18,333 nt of DNA from an uncultured Clostridiaceae bacterium (GTDB lineage: Bacteria; Bacillota; Clostridia; TANB77; CAG-508): the NCBI GenBank assembly GCA_958402495.1, contig CATXTS010000026.1, positions 1 through 18,333 of the forward strand. The letters are read 5' to 3'. The notes under the pieces are model-generated. The model saw nothing but the letters and a program-made list of their open reading frames with translations, had not been told where the DNA came from and did not search any database. Shown one piece after another: positions 8,908-15,403 of this stretch (within the stretch, counting starts at the first letter, position 1; each line of letters opens with the position of its first letter). The position numbers and the translations under genes are program-made.

Positions 8908-8945
8908 TTTACTAATTCCTCCATTAAATTAATTAATTTTATAGA

Positions 8946-9398
8946 TTAAGCTGTAGCTAACAAAGCTGTTACTTCTTCACTTGTTTTATCTACTATATCT
9001 ATTGGCGTAACTGTTAAAGTTGCTTCTATTGCGCTATTTAAAGAAATTCCATTCTTTTTTGTCGTAGCGCTACCAATAATTAAAGTTCCCGTGCCATCTG
9101 GATATATAATTAAGAAATTGTGAATTTTTCCATCGCAATACGGTTTAACTTTTTTAAAATAGTTGTTTTCTGTGTAATTATAGGTAAATGTTTGAGATGG
9201 ACTTTCTTTTCTTCCTTCTACATATACCTTCACTTTTCTTTTCATTGTGCTTACATCTATTTGTTCTGGTTCTCCTCCTGTGTCTGCTGTATCTTTGATT
9301 TCTATCAACTCATCAAAAGTTGTTCCTCCTGCTTTTTTTGCATATAGCATTGTTCCAATGTCACTTTGACCAACAATTTCTTCTACTTCTCCTGCCCT
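8946..9398 (-). CDS. Major tail tube protein, AGG start
   Basis: 150 aa from AGG at 9398 (MAGEVEEIVGQSDIGTML if read as Met). An ATG at 9404 lies only 2 nt after GGAGG, too close for initiation, whereas AGG lies at 8 nt. The beta-rich fold with PEQIDVSTMKRKVKVYVEGR, a central NYTENNYFKK and PDGTGTLIIGSATTKK, then AIEATLTVTPIDIV, is typical of short lambda-V/SPP1-type tail tube proteins. It forms the tail tube rings around the tape measure. It follows the tail completion gene with almost no gap; that gene's last codons carry this gene's SD (AGG AGG TAA). I saw no internal AGG. Confidence 0.87.
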   Translation of the reverse strand, partial: RAGEVEEIVGQSDIGTMLYAKKAGGTTFDELIEIKDTADTGGEPEQIDVSTMKRKVKVYVEGRKESPSQTFTYNYTENNYFKKVKPYCDGKIHNFLIIYPDGTGTLIIGSATTKKNGISLNSAIEATLTVTPIDIVDKTSEEVTALLATA

Positions 9399-9411
9399 TT
9401 GCATTACCTCC
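9396..9411 (-). promoter_or_regulatory. RBS with AGG start codon, tail tube gene
   Basis: SD GGAGG (9411-9407), 8-nt spacer TAATGCAA, AGG (9398-9396), then GCA. The competing ATG lies inside the spacer, 2 nt from the SD. Base -1 is A. Confidence 0.82.
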
Positions 9412-9823
9412 TATAAATTTTATTATCTTTTATTTTTCCAGTAAACATTATTCCTACTCTTGATATATTTGTATCTGCATTAGGTTTTGGTTGAGGTTCT
9501 TTTCCCCACATACCCAATTGATTTTCAAATACTTCATATACTAGGTCTAGCAATTCATTTATTATTGTTTGACTAGATATTCTTTTTGCGCTAACAGTTT
9601 TATCTGTCGCATATATTTCTATTTCAAATATAATTTGATATTTTTGTTCTCCATATTTTAGAGTTTCATCGTCTAAAATAATTTTACATTTTGGAATTAT
9701 TACTAGTGGAAATACATTGCTTTCCGTTGGTGTATTTTGACGTACTTCTGGTAAATATATTGATTTTTCTTCTATATATTTTTCTGCGTATCGAAATATT
9801 TCTTTATATATATTTGGTCTCAT
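9404..9823 (-). CDS. Tail completion / tail terminator-like protein
   Basis: 139 aa from ATG at 9823 (MRPNIYKEIF), chosen because GAGGTG lies 5 nt upstream; the ORF is open 25 codons further but without a better RBS. An N-terminal helix (YAEKYIEEKSIYLPEVRQN), a beta strand set (VFPLVIIPKCKIILDDE), then YQIIFEIEIYATDK and a C-terminal strand (SRVGIMFTGKIKD) fit the small neck protein between gp10-type and tail tube genes. It would cap the tail at the head end. It overlaps the preceding gene by 4 nt and uses a normal ATG. Confidence 0.72.
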   Translation of the reverse strand: MRPNIYKEIFRYAEKYIEEKSIYLPEVRQNTPTESNVFPLVIIPKCKIILDDETLKYGEQKYQIIFEIEIYATDKTVSAKRISSQTIINELLDLVYEVFENQLGMWGKEPQPKPNADTNISRVGIMFTGKIKDNKIYRR

Positions 9824-10293
9824 CTTTGCACCTCTTTTAATAATTCCTCTTTTCCTATCTCTGGAAACATTTCGTTTGCTTTTTGTAATGCATTCCAAAA
9901 TTTCTTACTTGCTGGTTGTCCTTTAGTCCATCTGTATCCATCTTCTGTTGGATATACCCAACCTTTTTCTCCGTGTTCATTTACATCATATTTCCACCCT
10001 GCTAGTTCTAATGCCTCTGCTACATGTGGATTTTGAGAACCCACTATTCCTGTTCCAAACTCTGGAAATGCATCCGTTTCATTAGTACTTCTTATTCCTG
10101 CTTTTGCAACATTTCCTTCTAATATGGCTGGTACTTTAATAGTTCCAGAATAAACATCACATTTCATCATTTCGTCTGCTAACCTGTCTGCTATTCTCAC
10201 AGCCACTTTAGGATAACTTTTCTCTTTTATTTTTAATTGATTAATCCATTCATCTAAACTAGCTATTGATAATCTTCTTTGAAATTTTGGCAC
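9820..10293 (-). CDS. HK97 gp10-like head-tail joining protein, GTG start
   Basis: 157 aa. The start is GTG at 10293, preceded by AGTAGGTGATAAA with AGGTG 5 nt upstream. The same leader precedes AGG at 4047. Residues LKIKEKSYPKVAVRIADRLADEMMKCDVYSGTIKVPAILEGN followed by FPEFGTGIVG and a C-terminal PASKKFWNALQK match the HK97 gp10-like family, which includes a conserved E-x-G-T-G-turn and a C-terminal P-x-x-F helix. It acts at the head-tail interface. One internal AGG codes position R in IAD-R-LADE, which looks Arg-like. Confidence 0.8.
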   Translation of the reverse strand: MPKFQRRLSIASLDEWINQLKIKEKSYPKVAVRIADRLADEMMKCDVYSGTIKVPAILEGNVAKAGIRSTNETDAFPEFGTGIVGSQNPHVAEALELAGWKYDVNEHGEKGWVYPTEDGYRWTKGQPASKKFWNALQKANEMFPEIGKEELLKEVQR

Positions 10294-10301
10294 TTTATCA
10301 C

Positions 10302-10667
10302 CTACTTATTAGGTAGCTTTTCAAAATATATTGCTATTTTTCTATTTTGATTTCTAACACTGTCTATTCGATAATTTGCATTATCTCCATAAACTTGTTC
10401 TTCATCTGGTGTTTTATCTTCTATGTAAGCCAAGTCATTTTCTTTAAATTTGCCTAAGTATTTATTATAATCTAATAATACTTTTTGCATTTTAACAACT
10501 TTGTTTCCATATTCCTGTACATCTGTATAACCACTTAATGATTGAATATTCTCTTCTCCAATAAACTCTGGTTTAGCATATGTGCTTATTTTGTTTCCTT
10601 CGTTGTCATATTCATCTTTGATGAAACTTGCTATATATAGTGATTTTTTCTTCCATTTGTTTCTCAT
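10302..10667 (-). CDS. Head closure protein
   Basis: 121 aa. ATG at 10667 overlaps the upstream gene's stop, so translation is coupled; a weak TAGGTG lies about 9 nt upstream. The start MRNKWKKKSLYIASF, the strand-rich middle with YGNKVVKMQKVLLDYNKYLGKFKENDLAYIED and the end NYRIDSVRNQNRKIAIYFEKL fit phage head-closure (SPP1 gp16/HK97 gp7-like) proteins, which seal DNA in the capsid after packaging. Assignment rests on size, order and fold-like pattern. Confidence 0.72.
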   Translation of the reverse strand: MRNKWKKKSLYIASFIKDEYDNEGNKISTYAKPEFIGEENIQSLSGYTDVQEYGNKVVKMQKVLLDYNKYLGKFKENDLAYIEDKTPDEEQVYGDNANYRIDSVRNQNRKIAIYFEKLPNK

Positions 10668-11002
10668 GATATTACACCTACTCGTGGTGGTGGCAATTCA
10701 TTTAATAAATCTTGTGAAAGTCCTGCCCTTGCATAACTTTCTGATAACCCATTTTCTGAATAAGACGATAAGTTCTCATCTCCACCTAAATTATATAATT
10801 CAATAGCACATTTTGTTTGCCAATCTTGTGCCTGTTCATCTGGTAGTTTTGTAATTGTTTTATTAAACGGATAAACTAAACGAAGATATCTGAATTTAGC
10901 TCGTTTTAGTTTTAATTTAAAAACTTCGTCTTTGCTTGTATCTGAACTATTTTCGAGAATTTCTAATCTCATTTCTTTTAATTGTTCTTCTTCAGTTATC
11001 AT
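10664..11002 (-). CDS. Head-tail connector protein (gp6/gp15-like)
   Basis: 112 aa. A canonical ATG at 11002 follows SD AAGGAGG with an 8-nt gap; it is a clear example of a normal start in this genome with the same spacing as the AGG genes. The helical protein with LVYPFNKTITKLPDEQAQDWQTKCAIELYNLGGDENLSSYSENGLSESYARAGLSQDLLNELPPRVG is the usual adaptor that binds the portal base. The SENG motif is typical. One internal AGG lies in SYA-AGG-AGL. Confidence 0.82.
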   Translation of the reverse strand: MITEEEQLKEMRLEILENSSDTSKDEVFKLKLKRAKFRYLRLVYPFNKTITKLPDEQAQDWQTKCAIELYNLGGDENLSSYSENGLSESYARAGLSQDLLNELPPPRVGVIS

Positions 11003-11023
11003 CGCTTAATCCTCCTTCTTAAG

Positions 11024-12046
11024 TTATTTTGTTACATCTTGTGTAGCTGTTTGAAAATCACCTGCATTTACAACAAAGACTTTTTTACCTTCTGGTTTTG
11101 TAAATACTGTAGATAATCCAGTAATTTTTCCGTGTAAATGTTCTGCTCCATAATCTAAACCAATTTGTCCAAAAATTTGATATTTTTCTCCTGCCCCTGT
11201 TTTAGCAAGTTGTTCTAAGAAGAAATTTCCTTTTCCTGGTACAGGCTGTTCAATTGGTTGGATTACATCGATATTTAATAGCAATACTGTTCCTGCTGGT
11301 AAAAACTCTCCTAATACTAGATGTACTGTTCCAGATGGTAATAGTAAATCTCTTACTTGCATACCATAAGTACCTTTATATGGTTCTCCCATTGGTACTC
11401 CATTTTCAACTGCACTACCATTTAATTGATTTAACGATACTGTATCTAACCATAATGTTAACCCTGTAATATCAGCATTATTTCCTTTCATTGCTATCAT
11501 TAATTCATTTACTAACCAAATATCTAATATACTACCTTTTGCATCTATTTTATTTGAAGTGATAGCTGAGATTAATCCCCTTGTCTTATTTGCCTTATCG
11601 TCTGTAGTTGATTTATTGTATGTGCCTTGAATGAAAGTTTTTTCAATACTTCTTCCGATTTTGTCCATCTTTCTTGTAACTTGGAAGTCTAATTCACTTT
11701 GTGGATTAGCTTGTTGTCCTACAAGATTTGCTCCTGCTAATGTTCCCATATTTGACATTTTTGCGTAAGAGATTGCTACACTTTCCATAAATATTTGAGT
11801 TACGTTAGTGTTTTGTTCTCTCGTTACAAATGTTGCGTCTGGTGCTGTTAATGATTTCGTCTCAGAAATATCTGGAATATCCCCTTCTTCTGTTGTATAA
11901 TTTTGTCCTAATACAAATTCTACTGAATTTACATATTTTGTTTTTCCTCCTATCATTGATAATAGAGGTGTTCTTGTGTTACTTTTTGTGTATAGCATTC
12001 CACTATAATTTGGTGCTACAAAACTTTGAATTACGTTATCTGCCCT
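11024..12046 (-). CDS. Major capsid protein (SU10/HK97-fold), AGG start
   Basis: 340 aa from AGG at 12046. The AGG start adds 16 residues to the first ATG (11998) and gives ADNVIQSFVAPNYSGMLYTK after the initiator, a natural capsid N-terminus; the ATG lacks a good SD. The order E-loop region, ISYAKMSNMGTLAG, then QVTRKMDKIGRSIEKTFIQGTYNK, KANKTRGLISAI and a C-terminal IGLDYGAEHLHGKITGLST fits SU10-type HK97-fold capsid proteins. It forms the icosahedral shell and assembles on the GP20 scaffold encoded upstream. One internal AGG occurs in NKT-AGG-GLIS, where relatives I recall have TRG. Confidence 0.9.
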   Translation of the reverse strand, partial: RADNVIQSFVAPNYSGMLYTKSNTRTPLLSMIGGKTKYVNSVEFVLGQNYTTEEGDIPDISETKSLTAPDATFVTREQNTNVTQIFMESVAISYAKMSNMGTLAGANLVGQQANPQSELDFQVTRKMDKIGRSIEKTFIQGTYNKSTTDDKANKTRGLISAITSNKIDAKGSILDIWLVNELMIAMKGNNADITGLTLWLDTVSLNQLNGSAVENGVPMGEPYKGTYGMQVRDLLLPSGTVHLVLGEFLPAGTVLLLNIDVIQPIEQPVPGKGNFFLEQLAKTGAGEKYQIFGQIGLDYGAEHLHGKITGLSTVFTKPEGKKVFVVNAGDFQTATQDVTK

Positions 12047-12063
12047 TAAAATCTACTCCCTTT
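12044..12063 (-). promoter_or_regulatory. RBS with AGG start codon, major capsid gene
   Basis: SD AAAGGGAG ending at 12056, 9-nt spacer (12055-12047), AGG (12046-12044), then GCA. Base -1 is A. Confidence 0.78.
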
Positions 12064-12684
12064 CTATTTATTTTGTGTTTCTGATATAAGTCTTGTATAA
12101 GTAGCCATTGCTACTCTATCATTATTCTTTACAGCTTCGTCATAAGCCTTTTTGTATTTTTCTACTTGCGTTAATCCTTCGTCCCCTTCTACATTTCCGC
12201 CTTCTGGTTTCTTTTGTCCTTTTATTAAATCTTCTTTAATTTTATTAGCAATATTTTTCTTTTGTAAATTCATTGTATTACATAATGCTCTTGTAAGATT
12301 GATTGCTTCTTCTTCATTCGATTTCGAAAAAGAATTTAATATTGTTTCATACTCTTCCTCAGATGAAAAATCTGTTTTAGTAATACCCGATTCTGCAAAA
12401 GTAGCAATAATTGAATTTCTATTTATCTTGAGGTCTTTAGCTTTATTGCTTTCTTCTAATTGCTTTAAATATTCATTTTGTTTTTCTTCATCTGTCATTT
12501 TTGATTGTTTAAATTGATTAAATTCTGTTTCAATAGATGAATACTTTGTCTTCCACTCATCTTTAACCTTCTTGTGTTCTTTTGCTGGTACAAAATCTTT
12601 CCCAACAAATGCTTTTATTGCTTCAATTCTTCCTGCTTGGTCTAGTTCTTCATTAGATAAGATTTGATTTAGTTCTTCTTCCAT
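12064..12684 (-). CDS. Capsid scaffold protein (phage GP20 family)
   Basis: 206 aa from ATG at 12684, chosen because AAAGGA lies 9 nt upstream; an ATG at 12702 in the same frame has no SD. The protein is mostly charged helix/coiled coil (EHKKVKDEWKTKYSSIETEFNQFKQSK, EEKQNEYLKQLEESNKAKDLKINR) followed by a GP20-type segment (IIATFAESGITKTDF) and a disordered end. It sits between portal and capsid genes, the scaffold slot. Scaffold is incorporated into the procapsid and lost on maturation. It ends at TAG, and the capsid SD begins at once. Confidence 0.85.
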   Translation of the reverse strand: MEEELNQILSNEELDQAGRIEAIKAFVGKDFVPAKEHKKVKDEWKTKYSSIETEFNQFKQSKMTDEEKQNEYLKQLEESNKAKDLKINRNSIIATFAESGITKTDFSSEEEYETILNSFSKSNEEEAINLTRALCNTMNLQKKNIANKIKEDLIKGQKKPEGGNVEGDEGLTQVEKYKKAYDEAVKNNDRVAMATYTRLISETQNK

Positions 12685-12740
12685 TTTTGCTTCCTTTCTC
12701 ATACTTCGTTTTTTACCGTGCCGTCCACGTATTGGTATGG

Positions 12741-14438
12741 CTAGTTATTAACCCCTCTAGCTGGATTCTTATTTTTTTCTTGGTTTTGATTTTTGTTATC
12801 TTGTTTTGAATCATCGTTAATATTTGAGAAATTGCTATTGTTCAATTTGCTCTCCGATATGTCTTTCATCTTTTTCCAAAAATCTTCGCCTTGAAAATTT
12901 ACACTCTTTTGATATACATCATGTGGGGCACCAAATAGTCCTACTACTGTAAATGCTATTTCTGGGTGTACTCCTGCCTCTAATAAATTTAATAACGCTT
13001 GTGCTTTTACTAATAAATTGTCTGATTTATCACGTGGTATTTTTATATCTATATCTGAGATTTTTAAATCTTTTATTTTTTCTGGTACATTCCTTATATC
13101 CGTTTTACATATTTTCAAAATAAGTTTTAAAAATTGTCGTTCTGACTTTTTAAAGTTTAAGTCATCTTGTTTTGCTCTTTGATACGCCATTGTCCAACCT
13201 TCTCCAAGTAGTCTTGCTTGTCCTGTATCTCCTCCAGAAGGTTTGTCATTCAATCTTGGTATCCCTAAAATCGTTAAAATTTTATTATATATATCGTCAG
13301 TTACTATTTTCGTTTCACTATGTAAAAGTTGCTGTGTTAAAATTTTCACATCTGCTGGTTTTCCAGGGTCATTTGTAAAAACTTTAATAGCACCTGCTTC
13401 TTCTAGTTCTTTTACATCTTCTACTGAAACATCTTGATTTATAAACACTAATAAACTTTGCACAAATTGGTCTATTCCATCTAGGTCATCTGATTTAATT
13501 TTATTTAAAGCATTTAATTGTGTTATTACTAATTCAATTAATCCGATTCTAGCTGAATTTAAAGGATATTCTATTATTCTTTGTCCTTTAGGTTCTAATG
13601 GATATGTATTTACTTTTGTTGTTTCTCCATTTATTGTTAAATCTTGTTGAATAATTGAATAGTTTTCGTTTGCCCATTGCTTACCTTTGCTTGTTTCTCT
13701 CACTTCCATTTGAAACTCATCTGTATAAATAGTTATAATTCTATATTTAGATGAATATTCTGGTAAATTTTCTGACATTGTAGTATCTGAAAACCAACTA
13801 TAATAACCTGAAAATAAAGGTTCTCTTTTTATTCCACTCGAATAAACTACGAATGTCCTTCTTGGGTCTGGTACTGACATTTCAAATGGTGCTTCATCTT
13901 CATCTCCCGGTGTATCTGTGTCTGCCCATCTATATGACGTTCCACAAATACGTTCCCATTCAGCTAATTCATTGTCCAAACTAGATTTATCTTCACTCTC
14001 CATAAATCTATTAAGTGTTGATAGTTCTGGATTTACTGTATCAGTATCCTTTTCTCCTTTTTGTACGTATTGTACGGGTTCTCCAAAAGCATTTGATTTT
14101 GCAAATTCAACTACTTCAAATGCATGATTTTCTAAAACTATATTATTTATATCTGGTCTTACTTTTTTTGTTTTGTTAAGTATTGGTTGTTCACCTTTGT
14201 AATATCTCCATAAATAATCAATTTCTTCTGCATTTTGCTCATGTATTCTTAACACTGATGGTAATATCTTTAATATATTGTCCGCTGTAAGTTCACTTTT
14301 CTTTAAAGATGAATATATAATTCTTCTTCCAAAAAATACTCTCTGTGGTTCTTCTTTTAAAGTTACGATTAGTGTGCTAGTTGGTATACTTACATCAGGT
14401 TCGTTTAATACATCTTGTTTTTCTTTTTGTTCTACCCT
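12741..14438 (-). CDS. Portal protein (SPP1 gp6-like), AGG start
   Basis: 565 aa from AGG at 14438. The frame is open a few codons further to TTG 14459 and ATG 14453, but that ATG overlaps the GGAGG SD itself, so AGG, 8 nt after the SD, is the better start. Family features: ENHAFEVVEFAKSNAFGEPVQYVQ, DPRRTFVVYSSG, LNSARIGLIELVITQLNALNKIKSDDLDGIDQFVQSLLVF and GGDTGQARLLGEGW, all in SPP1 gp6-like order. It forms the dodecameric DNA channel at one capsid vertex and docks terminase. The C-terminal tail is Asn/Lys-rich. It ends in TAG; the next in-frame stop is a TGA 13 codons on. Confidence 0.9.
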   Translation of the reverse strand, partial: RVEQKEKQDVLNEPDVSIPTSTLIVTLKEEPQRVFFGRRIIYSSLKKSELTADNILKILPSVLRIHEQNAEEIDYLWRYYKGEQPILNKTKKVRPDINNIVLENHAFEVVEFAKSNAFGEPVQYVQKGEKDTDTVNPELSTLNRFMESEDKSSLDNELAEWERICGTSYRWADTDTPGDEDEAPFEMSVPDPRRTFVVYSSGIKREPLFSGYYSWFSDTTMSENLPEYSSKYRIITIYTDEFQMEVRETSKGKQWANENYSIIQQDLTINGETTKVNTYPLEPKGQRIIEYPLNSARIGLIELVITQLNALNKIKSDDLDGIDQFVQSLLVFINQDVSVEDVKELEEAGAIKVFTNDPGKPADVKILTQQLLHSETKIVTDDIYNKILTILGIPRLNDKPSGGDTGQARLLGEGWTMAYQRAKQDDLNFKKSERQFLKLILKICKTDIRNVPEKIKDLKISDIDIKIPRDKSDNLLVKAQALLNLLEAGVHPEIAFTVVGLFGAPHDVYQKSVNFQGEDFWKKMKDISESKLNNSNFSNINDDSKQDNKNQNQEKNKNPARGVNN

Positions 14439-14451
14439 TTCTATCTCCTCC
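14436..14451 (-). promoter_or_regulatory. RBS with AGG start codon, portal gene
   Basis: SD GGAGG (14451-14447), 8-nt spacer AGATAGAA, AGG (14438-14436), then GTA. The only upstream ATG (14453) shares its G with the SD. Base -1 is A. Confidence 0.82.
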
Positions 14452-14456
14452 ATAAA

Positions 14457-14505
14457 CAAAAATAGGTTGCGAATAAAATGTAGCTATACTACAAATTTCA
14501 CAACC
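14457..14505 (-). terminator. Terminator-like hairpin upstream of portal
   Basis: On the mRNA, GGTTGTGAA pairs with TTCGCAACC (9 bp, one G-U; 14505-14497 with 14473-14465). An inner TGTAG/CTACA stem lies within, and TATTTTTG follows. This resembles an intrinsic terminator or attenuator between the packaging genes and portal. It ends only a few bases before the portal SD. Confidence 0.55.
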
Positions 14506-14531
14506 CATTCTTAAAGGTCAATGGAGACGAA

Positions 14532-14624
14532 TTAGTTTAGATACTTAATCCCTCCACCTAATATTCTATTGTATCTGTTTCCCACTATTTTATTAATAGT
14601 CCTTACAATTACAATATAACACAT
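14532..14624 (-). CDS. Possible 30-aa peptide
   Basis: ATG at 14624 opens 30 codons ending IVGNRYNRILGGGIKYLN then TAA. There is no SD. The basic/Gly composition looks protein-like, and the frame also contains an AGG at 14603 without an SD. It fills part of the gap between the 59-aa gene and the portal hairpin. It could equally be chance in an untranslated leader; I do not recognise it. Confidence 0.3.
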   Translation of the reverse strand: MCYIVIVRTINKIVGNRYNRILGGGIKYLN

Positions 14625-14647
14625 ATCTTTATAATATGCAAAACGGT

Positions 14648-14827
14648 TTACGTAAGACTGACTTGTTCTTCGTATTTGTACTTACTACACTTTGAAACAT
14701 ATATAATTTTGTCTCCATAACTATCTTCTAACCTATTAATTTCTTTCATATACTCTTGTTTTTCATTATTATATCTATTCCAAAAACATTCTTCCCAATG
14801 TTGACATTTCCAACAAATATTTTTCCT
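14648..14827 (-). CDS. 59-aa Cys-rich zinc-ribbon-like protein, AGG start
   Basis: 59 aa from AGG at 14827: MKNICWKCQHWEEC if AGG is Met. The frame has no ATG, GTG or TTG until codon 27, and the codon stretch upstream is closed by the TAG of the previous gene. CxxC (residues 5-8), Cys14 and Cys47 suggest a metal site; the middle is a charged helix. Function is unknown; I only see a small zinc-ribbon-like phage protein between the peptidase-like gene and portal. Its reading frame is the same as the upstream gene's, so TAG readthrough is a formal alternative, but the GGAGG plus 8-nt gap supports a new start. Confidence 0.75.
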   Translation of the reverse strand, partial: RKNICWKCQHWEECFWNRYNNEKQEYMKEINRLEDSYGDKIIYVSKCSKYKYEEQVSLT

Positions 14828-14840
14828 TGGTTTGTCCTCC
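14825..14840 (-). promoter_or_regulatory. RBS with AGG start codon, 59-aa gene
   Basis: SD GGAGG (14840-14836), 8-nt spacer ACAAACCA, AGG (14827-14825), then AAA. There is no ATG/GTG/TTG in this frame nearby. Base -1 is A. Confidence 0.82.
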
Positions 14841-15145
14841 TATATGTCTTTCATTGTAAATATGTGAGGATTATCAATAATGAGCATATATAATTCTTGC
14901 GCAATTTGATTTACTGTTACTTCATTATCGTTTAACTCGTGCATATCTAATTTCTTTAAAATACCATGCAATACTTCATGTAAAAAAGTAGCTTTTTGCT
15001 GATTTCGATTGAATTTTTCTGCTATGTATATTTTTTCCTCGTCAAATTCTATTTTTCCATAGCATTCATTAGGCAAGTCAATTACTTCATCTTTTTTTAC
15101 TATTTCATATTCTTTATAACCTATCTTTACTTTATTATTTTTCAA
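14840..15145 (-). CDS. ImmA/IrrE-like small metallopeptidase domain, TTG start
   Basis: 101 aa. The start is TTG at 15145, set by GGGAGG with a 7-nt gap. HEVLH at residues 56-60 is an HExxH zinc-peptidase motif preceded by a helix (NQQKATFLHEVLHGIL), as in the ImmA/IrrE (DUF955) group, with a later Glu (NQIAQELYMLI) that could be the third ligand. Phages carry small members of unknown substrate near terminase. The stop TAG lies in the SD of the next gene, so the two are tightly linked. Proteolytic function is inferred only from the motif. Confidence 0.75.
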   Translation of the reverse strand: MKNNKVKIGYKEYEIVKKDEVIDLPNECYGKIEFDEEKIYIAEKFNRNQQKATFLHEVLHGILKKLDMHELNDNEVTVNQIAQELYMLIIDNPHIFTMKDI

Positions 15146-15162
15146 TATTGCTCCTCCCGTTT

Positions 15163-15403
15163 TTATGCTTTATATTTCTTTAATTTGCATTCTATTTCAT
15201 AAACAATTTCTGTATTAATTTGTTCTGTATTTGTAGGATTTACTGCATACCAATTTTCTCCTAAAAAATATCTACATAATTCATTAATAGCCGTTTGAGC
15301 TTTCATAGGAGAAGGAAGTATTCCATAATCTTTATTGTCAGTTAATTTGAAAAGTCTTTTTGCAATTTCATCGTCAGTTTCTTTTTTTCTTGAATATACT
15401 CAT
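15163..15403 (-). pseudogene. Small 79-aa phage protein, frameshifted at an A7 run
   Basis: ATG at 15403 overlaps the terminase stop (ATGA) and has SD AAGGAG 9 nt upstream, but the frame reads only MSIFKKKRN then TGA. If one A of the A7 run at 15382-15388 is skipped, a 79-aa protein appears: MSIFKKKETDDEIAKRLFKL and onward through GILPSPMKAQTAINELCRYFLGENWY to TAA at 15163. The downstream frame has no start of its own. This could be transcriptional slippage on the A-run, ribosomal shifting, a real mutation or a sequencing error. I do not know the function. Confidence 0.6.

Noticed and set aside
12702..12743. Portal readthrough past TAG for 13 codons to a TGA overlapping an ATG
   Set aside because: Short, and explained by chance; scaffold has a better start at 12684 with its own SD.
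14648..15145. Readthrough of TAG fusing the HEVLH protein to the 59-aa protein (same frame)
   Set aside because: A strong GGAGG lies at the junction with an AGG 8 nt on, matching seven other genes; the two parts look like separate proteins.
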